8,425 bases of DNA from an uncultured Collinsella sp. (GCA_900754745.1 CAAEEB010000029.1:1-8425); one strand, 5' to 3'; shown: positions 1 to 7,279, numbered from the stretch's first letter. Numbers and translations: made by a program. Notes: a model not told the origin generated them from the letters alone.

Positions 1-84
1 CTCGTCGTGCCCTCCGCCGAGCTCTCCCGCGGCCGCGGCGGCCCGCGCTGCATGAGCATGCCCTTCTGGCGCGAGGACCTCTAA
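1..84 (+). CDS. arcA: arginine deiminase, C-terminal end (partial)
   Basis: The first 27 codons and a TAA stop are the end of arginine deiminase, which hydrolyses arginine to citrulline and ammonia in the cytoplasm as step one of the ADI pathway. The visible residues include GRGGPRCMSMP, the family's C-terminal signature. Its Cys (residue 17 of this fragment) corresponds to the catalytic nucleophile of the guanidine-modifying superfamily (Cys406 in the Pseudomonas enzyme). The rest of the gene lies before the window, so its length and start cannot be judged. It is followed by ornithine carbamoyltransferase on the same strand, the order expected for an arc operon. The fragment is short but the motif is distinctive. 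Confidence 0.9.
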   Translation, partial: LVVPSAELSRGRGGPRCMSMPFWREDL

Positions 85-96
85 GTCTTTCCGTTT

Positions 97-144
97 CCGG
101 TGCGGTCCCCCTACAACCGCACCGGTTTCGCCCGTCAAACGGGC
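97..144 (+). other. two intercistronic stem-loops between arcA and arcB
   Basis: Two consecutive perfect hairpins lie in the 105-bp gap. The first pairs CCGGTGCGGT (97-106) with ACCGCACCGG (116-125) around a 9-nt loop and is followed by only three T residues. The second pairs GCCCG (130-134) with CGGGC (140-144). Without a proper T-run this is more likely a leaky terminator or an mRNA processing and stability element than a full stop. It would allow arcA to be expressed above the genes behind it. That function is inferred. Confidence 0.6.
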
Positions 145-174
145 AACACTAATACTTACGTAATTCATTTTTTC

Positions 175-181
175 GAAAGGA
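175..181 (+). promoter_or_regulatory. ribosome binding site of arcB
   Basis: GAAAGGA sits 8 nt before the ATG at 190 and decides that start over the in-frame ATG further upstream, which lies inside the intercistronic hairpin region. It is in an AT-rich island (about 145-183) that also holds the palindrome TTACGTAA (156-163). Confidence 0.75.
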
Positions 182-189
182 AACGAACC

Positions 190-1185
190 ATGGGTGTTAA
201 CCTCTCCGGCCGTAGCTTCCTCAAGCTTCTCGACCTCACCACCGAGGAGATCGAGTACCTGCTCAAGCTTTCCAAGAACTTCAAGGACATGAAGCGCGCT
301 GGCGTTCCGCACCGCTATCTCGAGGGCAAGAACATCGTTCTGCTCTTCCAGAAGACCTCCACTCGTACCCGCTGCGCCTTCGAGGTCGGCGGCATGGATC
401 TGGGCATGGGCGTCACCTACCTCGATCCCGGTTCGTCGCAGATGGGCAAGAAGGAGTCCATCGAGGACACCGCCCGCGTTCTCGGCCGCATGTATGACGG
501 CATCGAGTTCCGTGGCTTTGCCCAGGACGACGTCGAGGAGCTCGCTGCCAAGTCCGGCGTGCCCGTGTGGAACGGCCTGACCACCGAGTGGCACCCCACC
601 CAGATGCTTGCCGACATCCTGACCGTCCAGGAGAACTTCAACTACGACATCAAGGGCAAGACCCTCGTCTTCATGGGCGACTGCAAGAACAATGTCGCTC
701 GCTCCCTCATGGTTGTCTGCTCCAAGCTCGGCATGAACTTCGTGGCCTGCGGCCCCGAGGAGTGCATGCCCGCCGACGACGTCATCGAGGCCTGCAAGCC
801 CATCGCCGAGGCCAACGGCTGCACCATCAAGCTGACCACCGACGTCAAGGACGGCGTCACCGGTGCCGACGTTATCTACACCGACGTGTGGGTCTCCATG
901 GGCGAGCCCGACGAGGTCTGGGCCGAGCGCATCGCTCAGCTCACCCCGTATCGTGTCACCTCCGAGGTCATGGCTATGGCCAACCCGGGTGCCATCTTCC
1001 TGCACTGCCTGCCCAGCTTCCACGACACCAACACCACGATTGGCGCCGAGAAGTGCGAGCAGTTCGGCATCACCGAGCAGGAGGTCACCGACGAGGTCTT
1101 CGAGAGCCCCGCTTCCAAGGTCTTCGACGAGGCCGAGAACCGCATGCACACCATCAAGGCTGTCATGTACGCCACGCTCAAGTAA
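190..1185 (+). CDS. arcB: ornithine carbamoyltransferase, catabolic type (ArcB/ArgF)
   Basis: This 331-residue protein matches the usual family length of about 330. In the ADI pathway the enzyme runs in the phosphorolytic direction: citrulline plus phosphate gives ornithine and carbamoyl phosphate. The N-terminal carbamoyl-phosphate domain carries STRTR at residues 57-61 and HPTQ at 135-138. The ornithine-binding domain carries SMGEPDEVW near 237-245 and HCLP at 272-275, whose Cys is the conserved ornithine-site residue. No key residue is missing. The start at 190 has a good ribosome binding site and gives the N-terminus normal for the family. An upstream in-frame ATG at 100 would add 30 residues without a binding site and was not used. 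The catabolic assignment comes from context, with arcA just upstream and a YfcC carrier downstream; automatic pipelines often label such genes argF. C-rich codon choice (CTC, GTC, GCC, AAG) suggests high expression. Confidence 0.95.
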   Translation: MGVNLSGRSFLKLLDLTTEEIEYLLKLSKNFKDMKRAGVPHRYLEGKNIVLLFQKTSTRTRCAFEVGGMDLGMGVTYLDPGSSQMGKKESIEDTARVLGRMYDGIEFRGFAQDDVEELAAKSGVPVWNGLTTEWHPTQMLADILTVQENFNYDIKGKTLVFMGDCKNNVARSLMVVCSKLGMNFVACGPEECMPADDVIEACKPIAEANGCTIKLTTDVKDGVTGADVIYTDVWVSMGEPDEVWAERIAQLTPYRVTSEVMAMANPGAIFLHCLPSFHDTNTTIGAEKCEQFGITEQEVTDEVFESPASKVFDEAENRMHTIKAVMYATLK

Positions 1186-1201
1186 GAGCATCTAGCATCT
1201 C

Positions 1202-1240
1202 GCTCGGGGTGTCTTGCTGCACACCCCGAGCGGCTTTGTC
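1202..1240 (+). terminator. stem-loop after arcB, probable leaky terminator
   Basis: A perfect 11-bp stem pairs GCTCGGGGTGT (1202-1212) with ACACCCCGAGC (1221-1231) around an 8-nt loop, 17 nt after the arcB stop. The tail, GGCTTTGTCTGG, is only weakly T-rich. Partial termination would lower yfcC relative to arcAB. No convincing promoter is visible before yfcC, so read-through is probably needed. Confidence 0.7.
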
Positions 1241-1250
1241 TGGTAAATAT

Positions 1251-1297
1251 CTCGCGTCGGGCGGTGGGCACGGCACGGAAGATCCGCTTCGCGCGAG
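1251..1297 (+). other. leader stem-loop upstream of the yfcC-family gene
   Basis: CTCGCG (1251-1256) can pair with CGCGAG (1292-1297), enclosing a smaller GCGG (1261-1264) / CCGC (1284-1287) stem. The structure ends about 18 nt before the ribosome binding site of the transporter gene. It may just be a 5' untranslated fold on a processed transcript. No known riboswitch was recognised. Confidence 0.35.
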
Positions 1298-1314
1298 AAA
1301 GTTAAATGATTTAT

Positions 1315-1323
1315 GAAGGGGGG
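1315..1323 (+). promoter_or_regulatory. ribosome binding site of the yfcC-family gene
   Basis: GAAGGGGGG lies 9 nt before the ATG at 1333. It lies after the ATG at 1306 and directly abuts the ATG at 1324, so it favours 1333 as the start. Confidence 0.7.
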
Positions 1324-1332
1324 ATGAGAACC

Positions 1333-2811
1333 ATGACTGAGACCGCTAAGAAAAAGCGCGGTATGCCTTCATCGTTCACCATTCTTCTAGCTCTGCTGGC
1401 AATTGTTGCAGTGATTACCGTTATCGTCTCCGGCACGTCCGGCGGCGCGGTTACCGCAGCCCGCCTGAGCGATTTCTGCACCGCCCCGATCCTGGGCTTC
1501 GCTGACGCTCTGCCCGTCTGCCTCTTCGTTATGATCCTGGGCGGCTTCCTCGGTATGATGACCGAGACCGGCGCCCTGGACAACGGCATCGCCGTTCTGG
1601 TGCAGAAGCTTAAGGGCAACGAGATTATGCTCATTCCCGTGCTGATGCTCATCTTCTCCCTCGGTGGTACCACCTATGGTATGTGCGAGGAGACCGTTCC
1701 CTTCTACGCCCTGCTCGCCGCTACCATGATGGCCGCTGGCTTCGACCCCATGGTCGGTGCCGCTACCGTCCTGCTCGGCGCTGGCTGCGGCTGCCTGGGC
1801 TCCACGGTTAACCCGTTCGCCGTCGGCGCTGCCGTCGACGCTCTGACCGGCGTTGGCATTGAGGTCAACCAGTCCATCATCATCGGCCTCGGTGCCGTCC
1901 TGTGGATTGTCACTACCGCTATGTCCATCTTCTTCGTGATGAACTATGCCAAGAAGGTCAAGGCTGACAAGGGTTCCACCATCCTGTCGATGCAGGAGCT
2001 CAAGGACGCCGAAGAGGCTCACGGCAAGGCTGCTTCCGAGGTCCACAAGGAGGTCAAGCTCACCGGTCGTCAGAAGGGTGTTCTGATTGCCTTCGCCTTC
2101 ACCTTCGTCGTCATGATCGTCGGCTTCATTCCGCTGGCCGACCTCAACGAGGGCGTCGCCAACTTCTTCGACGCTGGCGCTGTCTACGACGCCGACGGTA
2201 ACGCCGTCGTCCAGGGCTGGTCTGCCCTGATCACCGGCCTGCCCATTGGCCAGTGGTACTTCGACGAGGCTTCCACCTGGTTCTTCCTCATGGCCGTCCT
2301 TATCGGTATCATCGGTGGCCTGTCCGAGAAGCAGATCGTTAACACCTTCATCACCGGCGCTGCCGACATGATGTCCGTTGTTCTCGTCATCGCCCTCGCC
2401 CGTGGCATCTCCGTCCTCATGGCTAACACCGGTCTCGACGTTTTCGTCCTCGACGCTGCCGCCAATGCCCTGGCTGGCCTGTCCGGCGTAATCTTCGCTC
2501 CCATGAGCTTCCTGGTCTACTTCGGCCTGTCCTTCCTGATCCCCTCGACCTCCGGTATGGCTACCGTCTCCATGCCCATCATGGGACCGCTGGCTGTTAA
2601 GCTCGGCTTCTCGCCCGAGGTCATGGTCATGATCTTCTCCGCCGCCATCGGTGTCGTGAACCTGTTCACCCCGACCTCCGGCGCCATCATGGGCGGTCTC
2701 GCCCTGGCCAAGATCGAGTGGACGACCTGGCTCAAGTTTGCCCTTAAGCTCATCGTCGCGCTCTCCGTCGTCTGCGCCATCATCCTGACCGTCGCCTGCG
2801 TGTTGCTCTAA
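1333..2811 (+). CDS. YfcC-family (DcuC/AbgT-like) carrier, probable arginine/ornithine antiporter
   Basis: This is a 492-residue polytopic inner-membrane protein of the YfcC family (C4-dicarboxylate anaerobic carrier-like, DcuC superfamily). A basic N-terminus (TAKKKRG, residues 4-10) precedes the first membrane helix at about 15-33. About a dozen hydrophobic segments follow, in two halves split by a charged cytosolic loop at about 204-248. Family signatures are seen twice: STVNPFAVG at 157-165 in the first half, and IPSTSG at 403-408 plus FTPTSGAIMGG at 445-455 in the second. This is consistent with the inverted-repeat architecture of such carriers. Members beside arc genes (for example streptococcal ArcD) are described as arginine-ornithine antiporters. 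Its place directly after arcA-arcB supports the same role here: arginine in, ornithine out, without net energy cost. Substrate is an inference; the superfamily also holds dicarboxylate and other carriers. Confidence 0.88.
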   Translation: MTETAKKKRGMPSSFTILLALLAIVAVITVIVSGTSGGAVTAARLSDFCTAPILGFADALPVCLFVMILGGFLGMMTETGALDNGIAVLVQKLKGNEIMLIPVLMLIFSLGGTTYGMCEETVPFYALLAATMMAAGFDPMVGAATVLLGAGCGCLGSTVNPFAVGAAVDALTGVGIEVNQSIIIGLGAVLWIVTTAMSIFFVMNYAKKVKADKGSTILSMQELKDAEEAHGKAASEVHKEVKLTGRQKGVLIAFAFTFVVMIVGFIPLADLNEGVANFFDAGAVYDADGNAVVQGWSALITGLPIGQWYFDEASTWFFLMAVLIGIIGGLSEKQIVNTFITGAADMMSVVLVIALARGISVLMANTGLDVFVLDAAANALAGLSGVIFAPMSFLVYFGLSFLIPSTSGMATVSMPIMGPLAVKLGFSPEVMVMIFSAAIGVVNLFTPTSGAIMGGLALAKIEWTTWLKFALKLIVALSVVCAIILTVACVLL

Positions 2812-2826
2812 GTACCCAACGGGTAC
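2812..2826 (+). other. short stem-loop right after the yfcC stop
   Basis: GTACCC (2812-2817) pairs with GGGTAC (2821-2826) around an AAC loop, starting one base after the stop codon. It is the first of a run of stems in this 3' region. It has no T-run, so it is not itself a terminator. Confidence 0.5.
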
Positions 2827-2840
2827 CCCACGGAAACCTT

Positions 2841-2912
2841 GACGATCCTGTAAAGGATCATCTGGTCATCGTCTGTCCGGTGGGGTAAACCCACCGGTAG
2901 ACTCCTACCTTT
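2841..2912 (+). other. structured RNA segment with competing stems, 3' of yfcC
   Basis: Several complementary segments are packed together. GATCCT (2844-2849) pairs with AGGATC (2854-2859). GACGAT (2841-2846) can instead pair with ATCGTC (2868-2873). CCGGTGGG (2877-2884) pairs with CCCACCGG (2890-2897), extended by GTCT (2871-2874) with AGAC (2899-2902). GGTAG (2896-2900) can alternatively pair with CTACC (2905-2909), followed by TTT. Some of these pairings exclude each other, as in attenuators. No gene follows before two terminators, so it is either a folded 3' untranslated region or a small RNA. No known RNA family was recognised. Confidence 0.4.
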
Positions 2913-2913
2913 A

Positions 2914-2944
2914 GCCCCCTCCCGTTCCGTGCGCGGGAGGGGGC
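2914..2944 (+). terminator. strong GC hairpin, probable terminator of the arc cluster
   Basis: A perfect 11-bp stem pairs GCCCCCTCCCG (2914-2924) with CGGGAGGGGGC (2934-2944) around a 9-nt loop. The downstream tail (GCTCTCATGTT) is poor in T, so efficiency as an intrinsic terminator is uncertain. It may work together with the T-tailed hairpin at 3022-3063. Confidence 0.6.
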
Positions 2945-2952
2945 GCTCTCAT

Positions 2953-2979
2953 GTTGCGCGGTTCTACGAACCGCGCAAC
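2953..2979. repeat. perfect 12-bp inverted repeat with 3-nt centre
   Basis: GTTGCGCGGTTC (2953-2964) is followed by TAC and then its exact complement GAACCGCGCAAC (2968-2979). There is no T-run on either side, so it does not look like an intrinsic terminator. It could be a dispersed palindromic element (REP-like), a protein-binding site or an RNA stability hairpin. Nothing in the sequence decides between these. Confidence 0.6.
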
Positions 2980-3021
2980 CAGTCGACGCTGCGCGCCGCC
3001 CAGAACGACAATTTGTCATTC

Positions 3022-3063
3022 AAAAGGCAAGGCATGACCAGAAGGTCTATGCCTTGCCTTTTT
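3022..3063 (+). terminator. Rho-independent terminator, possibly bidirectional
   Basis: A 14-bp stem pairs 3022-3035 (AAAAGGCAAGGCAT) with 3049-3062. It is topped by GACC (3036-3039) / GGTC (3044-3047) with an AGAA loop and one bulged T. The stem merges into a TTTTT tail (3059-3063). The AAAA at the 5' base would give a U-tail on the opposite strand as well. This is the clearest terminator between yfcC and the next gene. Confidence 0.85.
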
Positions 3064-3297
3064 CATGCCAACTTGTACGTCCTGGACGGCGCTCGCTGAC
3101 TTATGCTCAACCTGCGGCGCTGCCATTGTTGCAGGCAGGAGGCAGCTTGCTCGCTCCGGTGCACGTTTGCTGGCTTTGGCTCTGCCTGTGACGTTTCCAT
3201 TGTTGGTGCGGAGTGACTTGTTCCCTGCTCCAAATTAGCTACCCCGGGTCCCCGGTGGTTGCGGTGGGCGTGTTTGGTTGGTGCCTGTTGATGGTCT
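3064..3297. other. gene-less interval upstream of the UPF0371 gene
   Basis: I see no supported gene or RNA in this roughly 230-bp stretch. It contains a 9-bp direct repeat, CCATTGTTG, at 3123-3131 and 3197-3205, and becomes G- and T-rich on the plus strand from about 3253. The one open frame crossing it, on the minus strand, has no family resemblance and runs through the promoter of the next gene. It may hold upstream promoter elements or decayed sequence. Confidence 0.5.
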
Positions 3298-3328
3298 GGG
3301 TATCGGGGAGGGCGGGCTCCGTTATAAT
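3298..3328 (+). promoter_or_regulatory. promoter -10 box with G-run array in the -35 region
   Basis: TATAAT at 3323-3328 is a perfect -10 box, placing the RNA start near 3335, about 33 nt before the chosen start codon. No -35 hexamer is found at normal spacing. Instead the G-runs at 3298-3300, 3305-3308, 3310-3312 and 3314-3316 fill that zone, matching a four-run G-quadruplex pattern with short loops. The promoter may depend on another sigma contact or an activator. Confidence 0.6.
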
Positions 3329-3355
3329 CGCCTAGAACATTAAATGGAAACGGGA

Positions 3356-3361
3356 CGGGAG
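3356..3361 (+). promoter_or_regulatory. ribosome binding site of the UPF0371 gene
   Basis: CGGGAG ends 6 nt before the ATG at 3368. An in-frame ATG at 3344 lies before this site and only about 9 nt after the predicted RNA start, so 3368 is preferred. Confidence 0.7.
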
Positions 3362-3367
3362 CCATAC

Positions 3368-4849
3368 ATGCGCCAGGGTTTCGACAACGCGAAATATATC
3401 GAGCTGCAGGCCGCTCATATTAAGGAGCGCATCTCGCAGTTTGGCGGCAAGCTGTATTTGGAGTTTGGCGGCAAGCTGTTTGACGACTATCACGCGAGTC
3501 GCGTGCTGCCGGGTTTTGAACCGGACAGCAAGTTTCGCATGCTCAAGAGCATTGCCGATGACGTTGAGGTCATCATCGCGATCAACGCGAACCACATCGA
3601 GAAGAATAAGGCCCGTGGCGACCTGGGCATTACCTATGACGAGGACGTCTTGCGCCTGGTCGACCTGTTTCGCGGCAATGGTTTTGCTGTCGCGGCCGTG
3701 GTCATCACCCAGTACGCCGGCCAGCCCGCCGCCGATGTGTTCCGCAATCGCCTGAACGCGCTCGGCATTCCCGCCAAGTTGCACTATCCCATCGAGGGCT
3801 ATCCCCACGACGTCGACCTGATCGTGTCCGACGACGGCTACGGCAAGAACGAGTTTGTCGAGACCACCCGTCCGCTCGTCGTGGTCACCGCGCCGGGTCC
3901 TGGCTCGGGTAAGCTCGCCACCTGCCTGTCGCAGCTCTATCACGAGCACAAACACGGCACCGCTGCCGGCTACGCCAAGTTCGAGACCTTCCCGGTCTGG
4001 AACCTTCCCCTCACGCATCCGGTCAACATCGCCTACGAGGCGGCCACGGCAGATCTCGACGACGCCAACATCATCGACTCCTTCCACTTGGAGGCCTATA
4101 ACAAGACTACGGTCAACTACAACCGCGACGTCGAGGCCTTCCCGGTGGTCCGTGCCCTGATGGAAAAGATCCTGGGCAAGAGCCCCTACCAGAGCCCCAC
4201 GGACATGGGCGTCAATATGGTCGGCTTTGCCATCACCGATGACGATGCTTGCCGCGACGCTTCCAAGATGGAGATCGTCCGCCGCTACTTTACCGCGGTC
4301 GAAAATGTGCGCCGTACCGGCGTGGGCGATGAGCAAGTCGACCGTCTCAAGATCATTATGAAGAAGGCCGGTATCGACAAGAACTACTCGCCGGCGCGCT
4401 CGGCCGCCCTTACCAGGGAGCAGCTGACGGGTGGCCCCGTAGGCGCCATGGTCATGCCCGACGGCTCCGTGGTGACCGGCAAGACTTCCACGCGCCTGGG
4501 CGCCGCGAGCTCGCTCATCATGAATGCACTTAAGCATGTCTCGGGCGTTGACCTTGAGCTCGAGGTCATTAGCGATGAGGCGATCGAGCCTATCAGCAAG
4601 CTCAAGACACATTTCCTGGGTAGCAAGAATCCGCGCCTGCACACCGACGAGACGCTTATGGCGCTCTCGATCACCTCGGCAACGAGCGAGACGGCGGCCC
4701 GCGTCCTTTCGGGCCTGGAGCAGCTGCGCGGCTGCGATGCCTTCTTTAGCGTGATCATCTCGCCGACGGACGAGACGGTGTTGCGCAAGCTGGGCATCAA
4801 CGTGTGCTGCGAGCCCAAGTTCGAGCGCCGTGGTTTCTTCCACCGCTAA
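3368..4849 (+). CDS. UPF0371/DUF1846 family protein of unknown function
   Basis: This 493-residue soluble protein has the typical length and sequence of the UPF0371 (DUF1846) family. The N-terminus GFDNAKY (residues 4-10) and the block LYLEFGGKLFDDYHASRVLPGF (about 24-45) are family hallmarks and confirm the start at 3368. A P-loop-like GPGSGK at residues 177-182 follows a hydrophobic strand and fits phosphate or nucleotide binding. Further conserved stretches include NLPLTHPVNIAYEAATADL (about 207-225) and the block from 260 to 290 ending MGVNMVGFAI. No signal peptide or membrane segment is visible. Structures exist for family members but, to my knowledge, no reaction has been assigned. The gene has its own promoter and terminator, so it is probably monocistronic and its neighbours give no clue to its job. 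The family call is firm; any enzymatic role would be a guess. Confidence 0.9.
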   Translation: MRQGFDNAKYIELQAAHIKERISQFGGKLYLEFGGKLFDDYHASRVLPGFEPDSKFRMLKSIADDVEVIIAINANHIEKNKARGDLGITYDEDVLRLVDLFRGNGFAVAAVVITQYAGQPAADVFRNRLNALGIPAKLHYPIEGYPHDVDLIVSDDGYGKNEFVETTRPLVVVTAPGPGSGKLATCLSQLYHEHKHGTAAGYAKFETFPVWNLPLTHPVNIAYEAATADLDDANIIDSFHLEAYNKTTVNYNRDVEAFPVVRALMEKILGKSPYQSPTDMGVNMVGFAITDDDACRDASKMEIVRRYFTAVENVRRTGVGDEQVDRLKIIMKKAGIDKNYSPARSAALTREQLTGGPVGAMVMPDGSVVTGKTSTRLGAASSLIMNALKHVSGVDLELEVISDEAIEPISKLKTHFLGSKNPRLHTDETLMALSITSATSETAARVLSGLEQLRGCDAFFSVIISPTDETVLRKLGINVCCEPKFERRGFFHR

Positions 4850-4868
4850 GCCTGGATAAATTGGTCTG

Positions 4869-4907
4869 AAAGGGGCGCATCGGGTATGCATTCGGTGTGC
4901 CCCTTTT
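4869..4907 (+). terminator. Rho-independent terminator after the UPF0371 gene
   Basis: AAAGGGGC (4869-4876) pairs with GCCCCTTT (4899-4906). The stem is prolonged inward through GCAT/GTGT with wobble pairs. The 3' side ends in TTTTA. It lies 20 nt after the stop codon. Confidence 0.8.
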
Positions 4908-4920
4908 ATCAACAAAGCTA

Positions 4921-4950
4921 CCGTTTAACCTAAAAATAGCCCGTTTACCT
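4921..4950 (+). repeat. direct repeat CCGTTTA, 20 bp apart
   Basis: CCGTTTAACCT (4921-4931) and CCGTTTACCT (4941-4950) start exactly 20 bp apart, about two turns of the helix. They lie just upstream of the -10 box at 4974. That spacing suits a dimeric regulator bound on one face of the DNA. Operator function is inferred. Confidence 0.45.
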
Positions 4951-4973
4951 GCCTATAAGCGATTTGGGCGGTA

Positions 4974-4979
4974 TACAAT
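4974..4979 (+). promoter_or_regulatory. candidate -10 box of the winged-helix gene
   Basis: TACAAT (within GTATACAATAA) is a good -10 match. The predicted RNA start near 4986 gives a leader of about 110 nt. No clear -35 hexamer is seen at 16-18 bp; the direct repeats end about 23 bp upstream. Confidence 0.5.
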
Positions 4980-5002
4980 AACCCTAATTGTTTCATCCTT
5001 TT

Positions 5003-5079
5003 GCGGGGATGCCGCATGATGGATGTTGCCGGCCATCATGGGGTGTGCCGGTCGCGCACGGTGCAAGTGATGCCCGTGC
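5003..5079 (+). other. structured 5' leader of the winged-helix gene
   Basis: Three short stems can form. GCGG (5003-5006) pairs with CCGC (5012-5015), CATGATGG (5015-5022) with CCATCATG (5033-5040), and GCACGG (5056-5061) with CCGTGC (5074-5079). The ribosome binding site at 5087-5093 stays outside all three. The leader is also open in frame with the gene from 4988, so an N-terminally extended product from ATG 5009 cannot be fully excluded. Confidence 0.4.
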
Positions 5080-5086
5080 TCGGTTT

Positions 5087-5093
5087 GAGGAGG
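5087..5093 (+). promoter_or_regulatory. ribosome binding site of the winged-helix gene
   Basis: GAGGAGG lies 5 nt before ATG 5099. It is the strongest site in this segment and decides the start against in-frame TTG 4988 and ATG 5009. Confidence 0.75.
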
Positions 5094-5098
5094 CTGCC

Positions 5099-5437
5099 AT
5101 GGCTGGCAAGGGTCGTGCGAGTGTCAACGATATGAAGCGTGTCGAGGTGCAGGTGCTGATGGAGATTGCACAGCAGTCCGAAGACAACGGCGGATTTTAT
5201 GGCTTTTCGCGCAAGACGCTTGCCGAGCGTGTGGGGGTGTCTCCGTATCGCGCCCGCGCGGCAATTGAACGCTTGGAATCCGAAGACATCATTGAGGTCG
5301 TCTCGCGCTACAGCGACGACGGCGGCCAGCTTGCAAATGGTATTTGTCTCACGGAGCGTGGCGAATGGTATCTAGAGGGCATCCGTGCCGGTATGCTCGT
5401 GAAGGACTTGATCGAGGATGAAGTCGCCGATCGATAA
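5099..5437 (+). CDS. small winged-helix-like DNA-binding protein, unassigned
   Basis: I do not recognise a named family for this 112-residue protein. Residues 12-30 form a likely first helix. SRKTLAERVGVSPYRARAAIERLESEDII (about 37-65) reads as a helix-turn-helix: the 'LAERVGVS' turn is followed by a recognition helix rich in Arg, as in GntR- and MarR-type winged helices. VVSRYSDDGGQLANGICLTERG (about 67-88) fits the beta-hairpin wing with a conserved-looking Leu-Thr-x-x-Gly end. The C-terminus is acidic. There is no ligand domain and no membrane segment, so it is a minimal DNA-binding module that may dimerise. It has its own promoter, a paired repeat upstream and a terminator behind, so it is probably transcribed alone and could autoregulate. 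Without a known homologue the target genes cannot be named; pyrG just downstream is only a positional candidate. Confidence 0.7.
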   Translation: MAGKGRASVNDMKRVEVQVLMEIAQQSEDNGGFYGFSRKTLAERVGVSPYRARAAIERLESEDIIEVVSRYSDDGGQLANGICLTERGEWYLEGIRAGMLVKDLIEDEVADR

Positions 5438-5459
5438 CAGCGTGCATACATAGTGGAAA

Positions 5460-5493
5460 CGACGCCGCCTGGGCAACCGGACGGCGTTTTGTT
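5460..5493 (+). terminator. Rho-independent terminator after the winged-helix gene
   Basis: ACGCCG (5462-5467) pairs with CGGCGT (5482-5487). Two more C-G pairs lie inside across a bulged A. The tail is TTTTGTTT. It starts about 23 nt after the stop codon and separates this gene from pyrG. Confidence 0.8.
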
Positions 5494-5554
5494 TCGAGAT
5501 GGAGAAATGCGATTGCGCGTAAGAAAAAATGCGTGCGGCGCGCGTCGCGAGTAT

Positions 5555-5560
5555 TACAAT
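5555..5560 (+). promoter_or_regulatory. candidate -10 box of pyrG-xerD
   Basis: TACAAT at 5555-5560 is the best -10 match between the upstream terminator and pyrG. RNA would start near 5566-5568. A -35 box is not evident. The 5' end could form a stem between CCCGTA (5566-5571) and TACGGG (5592-5597). Confidence 0.5.
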
Positions 5561-5573
5561 GAAGACCCGTAAG

Positions 5574-5609
5574 ATGTGTATGGACAACTTCTACGGGAAG
5601 CGCAGGTAA
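5574..5609 (+). CDS. possible 11-residue upstream ORF in the pyrG leader
   Basis: ATG at 5574 opens a frame coding MCMDNFYGKRR and ends with TAA at 5607-5609, 6 nt before the pyrG ATG. A second internal ATG lies at 5580. The last sense codon, AGG, is also the core of the weak pyrG ribosome binding site, so a ribosome finishing here would sit at the pyrG start. Its own ribosome binding site is poor, and with RNA starting near 5567 it would have a leader of only about 7 nt. TAC GGG of the ORF forms the 3' arm of the leader stem. Chance occurrence of so short a frame is quite possible. Confidence 0.3.
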   Translation: MCMDNFYGKRR

Positions 5610-7277
<1,668 letters not shown>

Positions 7278-7279
7278 GG

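Noticed and set aside
567..1316. 249-codon frame overlapping arcB on the plus strand
   Set aside because: It is an out-of-frame shadow rich in Arg and His, and it conflicts with a complete ornithine carbamoyltransferase.
2830..3063. tRNA or known riboswitch in the structured region after yfcC
   Set aside because: No cloverleaf with T-arm consensus or CCA end, and no riboswitch core that I recognise. The gene order also makes a leader RNA unlikely.
3063..3365. 100-codon minus-strand frame in the gap before the UPF0371 gene
   Set aside because: It overlaps the TATAAT box and the G-run array of the opposite gene and has no family resemblance or ribosome binding site that I can defend.
3332..4915. 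Long open frame of 527 codons on the minus strand across the UPF0371 gene
   Set aside because: It mirrors a gene with a firm family match. Such antisense frames arise from the G/C-ending codon bias, and the translation shows no recognisable motif.
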